64,000 nucleotides of DNA. It comes from Aquisphaera giovannonii (GTDB lineage Bacteria; Planctomycetota; Planctomycetia; Isosphaerales; Isosphaeraceae). Numbering within the stretch: the stretch's first letter is position 1; every line of letters starts with the position of its first letter. Shown piece by piece: positions 20,222-28,894 of this stretch. Position numbers and translations under genes: made by a program. The notes beneath the pieces were generated by a model. The model saw only the letters and a list, made by a program, of their open reading frames with translations. It was not told the origin of the DNA and ran no database searches. The stretch is taken from NCBI RefSeq assembly GCF_008087625.1, contig NZ_CP042997.1, positions 1,302,001-1,366,000 of the forward strand, written 5' to 3'.

Positions 20222-20788
20222 TCAGGCCCCTTCGGGCTTGGCCTCCTCGGCCGGCTCGGCGGTGCCTTCCTCCCCGCCGGACCCTTCGGACATGGTCTTC
20301 AACTGGCTCATCAGGCCGGCCGCCGGCGCGTTCGCCAGGGCCACGATCCGCTGCGCCGGCGCCAGCGCCAGCGCCACCACGCGGGCGATCAGCTGCTCGC
20401 GGCTGGGGAGCTTGGTGATGTCCTCGACCTGGCCGGGGCCGATGACCACCCCGTCGACCACGCCGCCCTTGATCTCCGGCTTCTTCAGGTTCTTGACCTG
20501 GGTGGAGATCTCCTTGGCCAGCTCGGCCACCCCCTCGCCGCCCCAGGCCAGGACCGTCGGCCCCTCCAGGTACTTCGAGAGGCCGCCCATCCCCATCTCG
20601 CCGAAGACCTTGCGGGCCAGCGAGTTCTTCAGGGCACGCAGCTTGATCGACTTCTTCCTCAGGTCGCGGCGGAGCTGGAACTCGGAGATCGCGTCCAGCC
20701 CCTTCAGGTCCATCACCAGGACCGACCGGGTCTCGCCGAGGTCGGCCCGGAGCTGGTCCATCATCAGTTCTTTGACATACTTGCTCAT
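20222..20788 (-). CDS. rplJ: Ribosomal protein L10
   Basis: 188 residues beginning MSKYVKELMMDQLRADLGE. The rRNA-binding N-domain contains RRDLRKKSIKLRALKNSLARK, and the C-terminal helix that carries L7/L12 dimers ends in an acidic Glu/Ala tail. L10 is the base of the ribosomal stalk. It lies 76 bp behind rplA and upstream of rplL, the conserved order. In other bacteria L10 represses its own operon by binding the leader; no such site could be confirmed here. Confidence 0.97.
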   Translation of the reverse strand: MSKYVKELMMDQLRADLGETRSVLVMDLKGLDAISEFQLRRDLRKKSIKLRALKNSLARKVFGEMGMGGLSKYLEGPTVLAWGGEGVAELAKEISTQVKNLKKPEIKGGVVDGVVIGPGQVEDITKLPSREQLIARVVALALAPAQRIVALANAPAAGLMSQLKTMSEGSGGEEGTAEPAEEAKPEGA

Positions 20789-20864
20789 GGCTTCGACTGT
20801 CGTCCCCGTCGTTCGGGTGTCGTCTTGCGGTCCCGGCCGGGCCCGCGGCGCTGGGCCGCGGGGA

Positions 20865-21545
20865 TCAGGCCACGATGCGGATCCCCGGGCTCATGGTGGC
20901 CGAGACGGTGATCGACTGGAGGTACGTGCCCTTGGCGGCCGCCGGCTTGAGCGTCCGCAGGTAGTTCAGGAAGGCGTTGATGTTCTCGACGAGCTGCTCC
21001 TCGGTGAAGGAGATCTTGCCGACGGGGACCGCCACGTTGCCCCCCTTGTCGTTGCGGAACTCGATCTTGCCCGCCTTGAACTCCCGGACCGCCGAGCCGA
21101 TGTCCGCCGTGACGGTGCCGGACCGGGGCGACGGCATCAGGCCGCGGGGGCCGAGCACGCGGCCCAGCGGGCCGACGATGCCCATCATGTCGGGCGTGGC
21201 GAGGGCGACGTCGAAGTCCATCGTCCCCCCCTTGATCTGCTGGGCCAGGTCGTCCGCCCCGACGATGTCGGCGCCGGCGGCGCGGGCCTTCTCGGCGTTG
21301 TCGCCCTGGGCGAAGACCGCCACCCGGACGCTCTTGCCGATGCCGTGCGGCAGCGCCACGGAGCCGCGGACGTTCTGGTCGCTCTGGCGGGGGTCGATCC
21401 CCAGGTGGGTCGAGACCTCGACCGTCTGGTTGAACTTGGTCGTGCCGAACCCCTTGAGGACCTTCACCGCCTCGGCCAGGGGGACCGGGGCGGGCGCCTT
21501 GAGCTTGTCGCTCAGGGCGCGATAGCGCTTCGAATGGTGGGGCAA
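20865..21545 (-). CDS. rplA: Ribosomal protein L1 (TTG start)
   Basis: 226 residues. I place the start at a TTG (21543-21545) because aaaggag lies 7 nt upstream and the product then begins [11 protein letters not shown], matching the usual L1 N-terminus. The in-frame GTG 48 bases further up has no ribosome site and adds residues foreign to the family. Diagnostic segments: [14 protein letters not shown] and [22 protein letters not shown]1 forms the mobile E-site stalk and is a classic translational repressor of the L11 operon, so a weak start codon may help keep its level down. Confidence 0.95.
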   Translation of the reverse strand: MPHHSKRYRALSDKLKAPAPVPLAEAVKVLKGFGTTKFNQTVEVSTHLGIDPRQSDQNVRGSVALPHGIGKSVRVAVFAQGDNAEKARAAGADIVGADDLAQQIKGGTMDFDVALATPDMMGIVGPLGRVLGPRGLMPSPRSGTVTADIGSAVREFKAGKIEFRNDKGGNVAVPVGKISFTEEQLVENINAFLNYLRTLKPAAAKGTYLQSITVSATMSPGIRIVA

Positions 21546-21682
21546 GTGGACTCTCCTTTCGCCCTCGCGGGCTGCCGCCTTCTCGATGCACACCGGCCGC
21601 CCGCGGGCGGTCGCGCCTTGGCGGGCCGGTCTCCTGACTCATCGGGGCCGCGTCCGCGGCCCCGCTCGCGCGTGCGCCCCGC

Positions 21683-22108
21683 TCAGCCCTTCACCTCGAC
21701 GCCCATGCTGCGGGCCGTGCCGGCGATGATCCGGCAGGCGTGCTCGATGTCGCGGGCGTTGAGGTCGGCGAACTTGGTCTCGGCGATCTTCTTGACCTGG
21801 TCGGCGGTGACCGACCCGACCTTCGTCTTGTTCGGCACCGCGGAGCCCGAGGCGATCCCCGCGGCCTGCTTCAGCAGCACGGCGGCCGGCGGGCTCTTGG
21901 TGATGAACTCGAACGAGCGGTCGGAGTAGACGGTGATCTCGACGGGGATCGTCGTCCCCTTCATGTCCTTGGTCCGTTCGTTGAATTGCATCACGAACTG
22001 ACCGATGTTCACCCCGTGCTGGCCGAGCGCCGGGCCCACCGGGGGGGCCGGGGTCGCCTGGCCTCCCGGGCACTGCAGCTTGACCTTCGCCGTCATCACC
22101 TTGGCCAT
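21683..22108 (-). CDS. rplK: Ribosomal protein L11
   Basis: 141 residues, standard length. The N-domain has [20 protein letters not shown] with the conserved Pro pair. The rRNA-binding C-domain has [18 protein letters not shown] and ending residues [13 protein letters not shown]. It sits at the GTPase-associated centre of the 50S subunit and is needed for stringent-factor signalling in other bacteria. It lies 93 bp behind nusG and 137 bp before rplA. Confidence 0.97.
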   Translation of the reverse strand: MAKVMTAKVKLQCPGGQATPAPPVGPALGQHGVNIGQFVMQFNERTKDMKGTTIPVEITVYSDRSFEFITKSPPAAVLLKQAAGIASGSAVPNKTKVGSVTADQVKKIAETKFADLNARDIEHACRIIAGTARSMGVEVKG

Positions 22109-22201
22109 CGCGGATTCTCACTCTCTTCGGATTCGATTCGGTCCTGCGTGGTTCGCTCGACTGCTTACGCCCGGGCACCGGCCGCCCGCCGGCCGCCGGC
22201 C

Positions 22202-23071
22202 TCAGATCCGCTCGAGCTTCCAGTGCTCGAGGTCCACGGGCGTGGGCCGGTTGAAGATGATCAGCATGACCTTGACGAGGCCGCGGTCCTCGATGATGTC
22301 CTCGACGGTCCCCTCGAAGCTCTCGAACGGGCCGTCCTTGATCTTGACGCGGTCTCCCCGCTCGACGTCGATGCGGACCTTCGGCGCCTCGGTCGTGGAC
22401 TTCTCTTCCTCCTGGTGGAGCATCTGGTTCACTTCGACGTCGGTCATCTTGGTCGGCGTGCCGTGGGCGCCGACGAAGTCGCCGACGCCGGGGGTCTCGC
22501 GGACCAGGAACCACGTCTTCTCGTTCAGCTCCATCTGGACCATGATGTAGCCGGGGTACGTCTTCTTCTCGATGACCCGCTTCTTGTTGTTGCGGATCTC
22601 GGTGATCTTCTCGGTCGGGACGACGATCCGCGGCTTGCCCTCCTCGGTCTTGCCGAAGAACCGCTCCAGCCCCTGGATCTTCACCCGCCGCTGGAGGGCG
22701 TCGCGGATGGTGTCCTCGCGGGAGCTCTGCACCTTGAGGACGTACCAGACGAGCTCGGGGGCCGGCTCGTCGTCCTCCGTCGGCGTCGCGCCGTTGGACG
22801 CCGGGTGGGCCTCCTCCGTCGCCTCGTCGGCATCCCCGCCGTCACCCTCCGCCTCGGCCCGCGGGGCCTGCTTCGGGGCCCGGGCACCCTTGGCGTGGGG
22901 GCGGCCGCCGTCCGGCGTCTCCTCGACCGCGTCGTCGTCGGGAGGCAGGCCGCGATCGGCCTCATCGCCGGCGACCGAGTCCTCGTCGGCCGCGGCGTGG
23001 GCGCCGGGCGGCGTGGGCTCGGCGGCCTCGTCGGTGTTGTCGATCGGGTTGTCGGTCGAGTCGTCGCTCAT
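22202..23071 (-). CDS. nusG: Transcription elongation/antitermination factor NusG with long acidic N-extension
   Basis: 289 residues, about 105 more than typical NusG. Residues 1-105 are disordered and acidic (repeated Asp, Glu, Ala, Pro). From residue 107 the NGN domain follows (WYVLKVQSSREDTIRDAL ... YPGYIMVQMELNEKTW ... PGVGDFVGAHGTPTKMT), and a C-terminal KOW domain (GDRVKIKDGPFESFEGTVEDI). The ATG at 23071 opens the frame directly at the acidic run. NusG couples RNA polymerase with the ribosome or Rho. The extension could be a lineage-specific interaction tail. Confidence 0.95.
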   Translation of the reverse strand: MSDDSTDNPIDNTDEAAEPTPPGAHAAADEDSVAGDEADRGLPPDDDAVEETPDGGRPHAKGARAPKQAPRAEAEGDGGDADEATEEAHPASNGATPTEDDEPAPELVWYVLKVQSSREDTIRDALQRRVKIQGLERFFGKTEEGKPRIVVPTEKITEIRNNKKRVIEKKTYPGYIMVQMELNEKTWFLVRETPGVGDFVGAHGTPTKMTDVEVNQMLHQEEEKSTTEAPKVRIDVERGDRVKIKDGPFESFEGTVEDIIEDRGLVKVMLIIFNRPTPVDLEHWKLERI

Positions 23072-23194
23072 GGTCGAGTTCGGGTTGATGGCAGGGGAGA
23101 GGGCGAGGTCGGGGTATGTCGTCGTCGGGGCCGGTCCCCGGCCGGAGGGGCGCCGTCGCGGGGATCGGCACGGTGGCGGGGCGGGCCATCCGGC

Positions 23195-23719
23195 TCAGGC
23201 CGTCGAGCCGAATCCGCCCCCCCCGGCGAACTGGAGGACGCCGATGTTCCGCAGGATGAATAGCCAGAGCCAATCGACGACGAACAGGAAGACGGCCATC
23301 AGGACGACGGTGGTGAGGACGACGGTGGTCGCCCGGTAGAGGTCATCCTTGCTCGTCCACGAGACCTTGTTCATCTCCGCCTCGGTGGCGATGAGGAACT
23401 CGGCGAACGGCGGGAACTGGACGAGCCGGAAGATGGCCCAGCCGAGCGCGAGCAGCACGACCGTGGGGATGCTCAGCCTCGCCATCGGCTCGTAATCGAG
23501 GACCGACTGGTAGAGCAGGTACACGCCCGAGAGGACGATGACGCCCAGGCCGATCGCCGTCCAGAGGCGGGCGTTCCAGCCCTGCATGGGCTTGTACAGG
23601 CCGGTCTGGAGGAAGTTGAGGAAGAACCGGGTGACCATGCTCGGTGGACCGCCGCCGGGTTTCACCTTCGGGTTCTTCGCCGGCTTGGCCGCCGACAGGT
23701 CGTCTTTCACTTTGCCCAT
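23195..23719 (-). CDS. secE: Preprotein translocase subunit SecE (three-helix type)
   Basis: 174 residues with start placed at ATG 23719 (MGKVKDDL); a second ATG 18 bases upstream is possible. Two hydrophobic helices (LWTAIGLGVIVLSGVYLLY and LSIPTVVLLALGWAIFRLV) precede the conserved SecE part: amphipathic EFLIATEAEMNKVSWTSKDDL, then the essential membrane helix TVVLTTVVLMAVFLFVVDWLWLF (split here only by length). The minimal SecE has one helix and E. coli has three; this is the longer form. It lies directly before nusG, the universal order. Confidence 0.92.
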   Translation of the reverse strand: MGKVKDDLSAAKPAKNPKVKPGGGPPSMVTRFFLNFLQTGLYKPMQGWNARLWTAIGLGVIVLSGVYLLYQSVLDYEPMARLSIPTVVLLALGWAIFRLVQFPPFAEFLIATEAEMNKVSWTSKDDLYRATTVVLTTVVLMAVFLFVVDWLWLFILRNIGVLQFAGGGGFGSTA

Positions 23720-23927
23720 GGCACCGGTCTCAATCATCAAGAAAGTTCGCCGGGGAATCCGCCCCGGCAGCACGCCGCTCGCGGTCATTGGAGGGAAGAC
23801 GAGGCGGATGGGACCGGCGTCAAGGCATCCGGCCCGCTTTAGGCCGACGATCCGTCGCGGGGCCGTCGGCGACGGCCCGCCCGGGGATCCTCGGTGCGGG
23901 GCGAAGGCCGGATGGGGCCTGCCGCAG

Positions 23928-24000
23928 CACGAGCGGAGGGAATCGAACCCCCAACCGCCGGTTTTGGAAACCGGTGCTCTGCCAATTGAGCTACGCTCGT
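23928..24000 (-). tRNA. tRNA-Trp (CCA)
   Basis: 73 nt. Acceptor arms acgagcg / cgctcgt pair fully with discriminator G. D-loop agctcaattggcagagc, anticodon loop ttCCAaa within ccggt/accgg, and T-arm ggttcgattcc are all present. CCA reads UGG. It lies between rpmG and secE in the operon. Confidence 0.95.
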
Positions 24001-24215
24001 ATCGTCTCGATGCCGGCCGAGCGGCGGACCCCGCCGACCGGCCGCGATTCCTGGTGTCCCCGGCAACCTAACCCGGTCCCGCCGACGCCCCCTTATCGAG
24101 TGGACGGCGAAGGCGGCCATTTTCGCCGCGGCACCCGCCCACTCCCGGAGGGGGCCTCCTCCGCGTGGCCGGCTCCGCCGCCGGCCGCGGGCGACGGCTC
24201 GCGGCACGGGTCAGG

Positions 24216-24368
24216 TCACTTCTTCCGCGACTCCTTGTGGGGAGTGTGCTTACGCTCGCGACGGCAGTACTTCTTCAGCTCCAGGCGGCCGGCCCCGCGG
24301 GTCTCTTTCTGGACCCGGTAGTTCCGCTCCCCGCAGCCCGTGCATTCCAGCCACACATACTCACGCAT
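24216..24368 (-). CDS. rpmG: Ribosomal protein L33
   Basis: 50 residues from ATG 24368 ([17 protein letters not shown]). The family core RLELKKYC is present and the C-terminus is [11 protein letters not shown]. Of the two zinc-ribbon Cys pairs, the first (CTGC) is kept, but the second reads C-R-R-E instead of C-x-x-C, so zinc binding is probably lost or altered. It lies between tuf and tRNA-Trp. The ATG 30 bases upstream is in frame but gives a non-family N-terminus. Confidence 0.93.
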   Translation of the reverse strand: MREYVWLECTGCGERNYRVQKETRGAGRLELKKYCRRERKHTPHKESRKK

Positions 24369-24591
24369 GACGACCCCGCTCCTATCCGGCTCCTGCAACG
24401 GCCCGGCGACCGGCGATCCCCGACTTCGGGGCGGGCCGGCCGCCTTCGCGGACCGAACGTATTCGACTCCGATCCGACTCGGTCAATCGATCAATGATGC
24501 CGGGGCCAGTCCCGCCGCGTCAAGTGCACGGCCGGGCCGGCCCCGCGGGCGCCCCATCGGGGGCGCCCCCTGCTCCCCGGGTGGCGGACGG

Positions 24592-25803
24592 TCACTCGAG
24601 GATCTTGACCACGACGCCGGCGCCCACCGTCTTGCCGCCCTCGCGGATGGCGAAGCGGAGGTTGTTCTCCATGGCGATCGGCGAGTGCAGCTCGACCGTC
24701 ATCTTGATGTTGTCGCCGGGCATGCACATCTCGGCCTCGCTGCCGTCCTCGGACAGCAGGTTGAGGATCGAGCCGGTCACGTCCGTCGTGCGGATGTAGA
24801 ACTGCGGGCGATACCCCTTGAAGAACGGCGTGTGGCGGCCGCCCTCCTCCTTGCCGAGGACGTACACCTCGGCCTCGAACTTGGTGTGCGGGGTGATCGA
24901 GCCCGGCTTGCAGATGACCTGCCCGCGCTCCAGGTCGTTCTTCTCAACGCCGCGGAGGAGGACGCCGACGTTGTCGCCGGCGACGCCCTCGTCGAGCGTT
25001 TTCTGGAACATCTCGACGCCGGTGATCGTCGTCGGCTTCTTGGCGCCGAAGCCGATGATCTCGACCGCGTCGCCGACCTTCACCTTGCCGCGCTCGATCC
25101 GGCCCGTGCCCACCGTGCCGCGGCCCTTGATCGAGAACACGTCCTCGATCGGCATCAGGAACGGCTTGTCGATCTCGCGGACCGGGTCCGGGATGTACTC
25201 GTCCATCGCCTTGACGAGGTCGAGGATCGGCTTGGCGGCCGCGTCGTCGCCGGGGTTCTCGAGGGCCGGCCGGCTGCTGCCGCGGATGATCGGGATCTCG
25301 TCGCCCGGGAACTTGTAGTGGGTGAGGAGCTCGCGGAGCTCCATCTCGACGAGCTCGAGCAGCTCGGGATCATCCACCAGGTCGATCTTGTTCAGGAAGA
25401 CGACCAGGGCCGGCACGCCGACCTGACGGGCCAGAAGGATGTGCTCCCGGGTCTGCGGCATCGGGCCGTCGGCCGCGGAAACCACCAGGATCGCGCCGTC
25501 CATCTGGGCGGCGCCCGTGATCATGTTCTTGATGTAGTCCGCGTGCCCCGGGCAGTCGATGTGGGCGTAGTGGCGCTTCTCGCTCTCGTACTCCACGTGG
25601 GAGACCGCGATCGTCACCGTCTTGGTGGCATCGCGGACGGTGCCGCCCTTGGCGATGTCGGCGTACGACTTCGTCTTGGCCTTGCCGCGCTCGGCCAGCA
25701 CCGCGAGGAGCGCCGCGGTCAAGGTCGTCTTGCCGTGGTCAATGTGCCCGATCGTGCCCACGTTGACGTGCGGCTTGGTTCTGGTGAATGTTTCCTTGGC
25801 CAT
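24592..25803 (-). CDS. tuf: Elongation factor Tu
   Basis: 403 residues. GTPase motifs in order: [14 protein letters not shown] (P-loop, residues 19-32), [12 protein letters not shown] (G3), NKIDLVDD (G4) and domain II/III segments [12 protein letters not shown] and [19 protein letters not shown]. It delivers aminoacyl-tRNA to the ribosome. It stands directly behind four tRNA genes and before rpmG, as in the tufB locus of proteobacteria. Confidence 0.98.
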   Translation of the reverse strand: MAKETFTRTKPHVNVGTIGHIDHGKTTLTAALLAVLAERGKAKTKSYADIAKGGTVRDATKTVTIAVSHVEYESEKRHYAHIDCPGHADYIKNMITGAAQMDGAILVVSAADGPMPQTREHILLARQVGVPALVVFLNKIDLVDDPELLELVEMELRELLTHYKFPGDEIPIIRGSSRPALENPGDDAAAKPILDLVKAMDEYIPDPVREIDKPFLMPIEDVFSIKGRGTVGTGRIERGKVKVGDAVEIIGFGAKKPTTITGVEMFQKTLDEGVAGDNVGVLLRGVEKNDLERGQVICKPGSITPHTKFEAEVYVLGKEEGGRHTPFFKGYRPQFYIRTTDVTGSILNLLSEDGSEAEMCMPGDNIKMTVELHSPIAMENNLRFAIREGGKTVGAGVVVKILE

Positions 25804-25970
25804 GTGCGATAGCGCCTTTTCGGCATCCTGGAGTCGAAGTCAAAACGGCGGGAGCCTGCGGCACCCCTCCCCGCCAGCAAAGTCCGCTTTCGGACGGCCA
25901 TCCCAGCAGCCCGGGGTCGACCGCTGAGCACGTCAATCATGACGCCCGAATTCTTGGGCAACGACCCAAG

Positions 25971-26043
<73 letters not shown>

Positions 26044-26102
26044 TTGTGTTTCCTCGCGATTGCTCCCGGAGGTCGCGTGTCGTCCGCCCCCTTCGCGAGC
26101 AG

Positions 26103-26173
26103 AGCGGGTGATGGGAATCGAACCCACGCAGCCTGCTTGGAAGGCAGGGGCTCTACCACTGAGCTACACCCGC
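26103..26173 (-). tRNA. tRNA-Gly (UCC)
   Basis: 71 nt. Acceptor gcgggtg / cacccgc, anticodon loop ctTCCaa within cctgc/gcagg, T-arm gtgggttcgattcccat. Confidence 0.95.
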
Positions 26174-26341
26174 GTATGTCCCCGATCGGGCCGGCCCGTC
26201 GCTCGGGGTTGGGCCTGACCCTTATCTCGTCTCGTCTCGGCTGTCTCCTCGTCTCTCGCCCGCGGTCGGTCCCTCGTCTCGTCGTCGCCGGTCGGCCATC
26301 CGTCGTTTCGCCAGAGTCCCCCGGCCGAGTCGAAGTTCACA

Positions 26342-26423
26342 TGGGTGGAGCAGGATTCGAACCTGCGAAGGCAGTGCCACCAGATTTACAGTCTGGCCCC
26401 TTTGGCCGCTTGGGTATCCACCC
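26342..26423 (-). tRNA. tRNA-Tyr (GUA)
   Basis: 82 nt, class II with a long variable arm (tggcactgcctt). Acceptor gggtgga / tccaccc, anticodon loop ctGTAaa within ccaga/tctgg, T-arm gcaggttcgaatcctgc. Confidence 0.95.
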
Positions 26424-26527
26424 GTCTTGGGTCTTTCCTTCGTGCCCGGGATCGAGTCGATCGCGCATCCGTTCGGCGTGCTGAGCGAACCGGGCGGTGC
26501 GGCGGCCGTCGCCTCCAGGGTCGACAG

Positions 26528-26600
26528 AGCTGGCGGTGAGAGTCGAACTCACAACCTACGGTTTACAAAACCGTTGCTCTGCCGATTGAGCTACGCCAGC
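26528..26600 (-). tRNA. tRNA-Thr (UGU)
   Basis: 73 nt. Acceptor gctggcg / cgccagc, anticodon loop ttTGTaa within acggt/accgt, T-arm gtgagttcgactctcac. First gene of the tRNA-tuf transcript. Confidence 0.95.
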
Positions 26601-26622
26601 AACCTGGGCCGTGAAATCGTCT

Positions 26623-26650
26623 ACTCTATCGCCGGAAGGCACGATTGCAA
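26623..26650 (-). promoter_or_regulatory. Candidate promoter of the tRNA-tuf operon
   Basis: On the minus strand TTGCAA (26650-26645) and TAGAGT (26628-26623) are spaced by 16 bp. Transcription would start near 26616, about 16 nt before the first tRNA. Matches are moderate (4 of 6 each). Confidence 0.45.
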
Positions 26651-26954
26651 GAGGTTTCCACCGCTGAAACGGCGCAGGCCGATCAGCGCGATAGGTTATG
26701 GTAACGACACCCACTCCCCCTCGGCAAGGGCCGCGGCCCAAAAAACGTCCGCGCCTGCGGGCGCCGGCCGGCGACGATCGCGGCTCGCCATCGGGGCGTC
26801 GCGGCCCGTGGCCGCCGGGCCGGTCTTCCCGGAAGTCTTGAACCGGATTCGCGGAGGAGGCCGATAAAGCCGGTGACGAAGCTTGTCCGATCGGATCGCG
26901 TCCGGATCTGCCGGGGACGATGGAGTCCTCCGGCGCCGAAGGGGAGTGGAAATC

Positions 26955-28052
26955 ATGCCGGCCCACGATGGTCTCGGCGTTCGAGTCTTCCGAGGTTGCA
27001 TTTCCCTGGCCCTGGCCACCTTCCTGGCCGTGCAGGGCCGGGCCCAGGGCGTCCCGGACGGGGCGTTGGAACCCGTCGGCCCGGTGCCGGCGGGTGCCCC
27101 CGAGATGACGCCACCGCTCACGACGGCCGCGGCACCGGCGGCGTCGGGCGCCTCCGTCGCCGCGGGGTCCCGAGGTCGCATGTCGGTCCTCGAGGTCATC
27201 CGCGCCTCGATCTTCGACGACATCTACTCGGAGGAGGCCCAGGCGAGGTGGACGCCGCTGACGCTCCGGGGCTTCTTCACCGAAGGATGGGACCAGCCCT
27301 TCGTCCTGCCGACGGCCAGCGACAACGGGGTGCCCCGGCAGGGGTGGACCAACGCGTTCGGTGGCCACTTCTTCCGGGCCTGGTTCCTCGCGTTCGGGTA
27401 CGCGCAGGGGATCGACTCGACGATCGGCAACAGCTACTTCGGGCAGTACACGCTCTTCGTTCCGTTGAACCGGCGGTTCGAGGCCCAGGTGGACATCCCG
27501 TTCGTGATCTCGAGCAAGGGGGGCGTCCCCAGCCGCTATCGCGACAACTTCGGCGACATGGCCTGGCATGTCCGGCTCCAGCTCTCGGAGAGCAAGAACT
27601 TCAGCCAGTTGATCAACGTCGCCGTCCGGACTCCCACCGGGGACCCGGTCAACGGCAACGGGGTGACGTCGCTGCGGCCCATGTATCAGACGTGGTGGAA
27701 CGTCTTCGGCCAGTGGGTGCTGAGGACCGAGACCGGCGTCAACATCCCGGTGAGCCACACGCCGGCCTCGGGCCACACGACGTTACTCAACACCGTCGCG
27801 GTGGGCCGCTACTTCGCAGGGGACAAGGACGGGTGGATTCACATGCTGTGGCTCTACCTGGTGGCCCAGGAGAGCTCGGTGGTCGCCGGCAGCCCCCGGC
27901 GCGAGTCCGTCTTCAGCCTGACGCCCGGCATGCGGTCCCACCTGACCTTCCTGCCGGGCCTGTGGTTCCTCTTCGGCGGCGTGAACGTCCCCATGACCGG
28001 GCCGCAGTCGTACAGCTACCAGGGGATCATCGGCATCCTGAAGGACTACTAG
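26955..28052 (+). CDS. Exported outer-membrane beta-barrel-like protein
   Basis: 365 residues from ATG 26955 (ggggag upstream). A signal peptide (SLALATFLAVQGRAQG) is followed by a low-complexity Pro/Ala segment. From residue 105 on there are alternating hydrophobic beta strands with aromatic belts (FFRAWFLAFGYAQG, YTLFVPLNRRFEAQVDIPFV, WHVRLQLSESKNFSQLINVAV, LTFLPGLWFLFGGVNVPM), the pattern of an outer-membrane barrel or transporter-like (MetA-pathway-like) protein. Substrate unknown. It is divergent from the tRNA operon and convergent with the small protein at 28124. Confidence 0.7.
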   Translation: MPAHDGLGVRVFRGCISLALATFLAVQGRAQGVPDGALEPVGPVPAGAPEMTPPLTTAAAPAASGASVAAGSRGRMSVLEVIRASIFDDIYSEEAQARWTPLTLRGFFTEGWDQPFVLPTASDNGVPRQGWTNAFGGHFFRAWFLAFGYAQGIDSTIGNSYFGQYTLFVPLNRRFEAQVDIPFVISSKGGVPSRYRDNFGDMAWHVRLQLSESKNFSQLINVAVRTPTGDPVNGNGVTSLRPMYQTWWNVFGQWVLRTETGVNIPVSHTPASGHTTLLNTVAVGRYFAGDKDGWIHMLWLYLVAQESSVVAGSPRRESVFSLTPGMRSHLTFLPGLWFLFGGVNVPMTGPQSYSYQGIIGILKDY

Positions 28053-28123
28053 GTCGGCCCAGGGCCCGGGCGGCGCCCGCGTTCGGCGGCGTCCCCGGGG
28101 CCGATCTCCGGGCGCGACCGGAG

Positions 28124-28570
28124 TTACACCGGCGAGGCCGGCGCCATGGGGGCGACCGGCTCCGGCTCGTCGTCGCCCTGGTAGAACTCGAAGAATTGCT
28201 GGCCGGCGAAGTAGTCGGACATCGCCTTGCGGATGGAGCGGAGCTGCTTGAGGAAGCGGGCGTACTGCTGGATGAGCCGCTGCCGCTCGTCGGGCGGCAT
28301 GTCGAGGATGTCCACGTAGAATCGCCGCGCCTTCCGGGAGTCGTAGAAGCTCCAGAGGCGCTTGATCTTCAGGCCCGACTCCTCGTCCTCGAACTCGAGC
28401 AGGCGGGCATACTGGCGGGCCTTCATCTTCTTGGCGAACTGCACGAGCTCGGCGTTGCTCTCGAACCCGTGATTCTGGTCGATCCAGTCGACGATGTCCT
28501 CGGTGCTGAGTCGCGGCCCCTTCTGGGTGCACAGTTCCTTCAGGCTTGCGACGATCTCGGCAGGTCCCAT
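28124..28570 (-). CDS. Conserved-looking cytosolic protein of unknown function
   Basis: 148 residues, start ATG 28570. Mostly helical and highly charged: AEIVASLKELCTQKGPR, LVQFAKKMKARQYARLLEFE, KIKRLWSFYDSRKARRFY, then MPPDERQRLIQQYARFLKQL. No signal peptide, membrane helix or motif that I recognise. It has good codon bias and a divergent spacer toward the cytochrome gene, so it is likely real. Confidence 0.65.
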   Translation of the reverse strand: MGPAEIVASLKELCTQKGPRLSTEDIVDWIDQNHGFESNAELVQFAKKMKARQYARLLEFEDEESGLKIKRLWSFYDSRKARRFYVDILDMPPDERQRLIQQYARFLKQLRSIRKAMSDYFAGQQFFEFYQGDDEPEPVAPMAPASPV

Positions 28571-28894
28571 TCGTCCCCCCGGCGCGTCTGGCCAGACCCT
28601 TCGACGTCAAGCGGCTGGGATCGCCTTCCCGTGCATCCCCAACCCGTTTCGCCGGCTCGTCCTGAGTCCCATTCTCAACAATTCTAGGCGTCTCCCGTTC
28701 ACTTGTCGATGGACTTCCGTCCAAGGGTTCAGCGTTTCAGCGGCACGCACCTTCACGAGATTCACCCGTTCACGCGCCGGACGGCGATGGGGCCATTCCC
28801 GAGCGGCCGGCGGGGCCCTATAAAGAAGGGGAGAAGAACATCGGGCGGGACATCGATCGCGGCGGGCGCGGGGGTTTCGGGGAGGAGATGGGCG
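28571..28894. other. Divergent intergenic region
   Basis: 324 bases between divergent genes, presumably holding both promoters. No convincing hexamer pair or repeat seen. Confidence 0.5.

Noticed and set aside
20789-20864. L10-binding leader or attenuator before rplJ
   Set aside because: Only 76 bases separate rplA and rplJ, and I could not identify a kink-turn or hairpin pattern with confidence.
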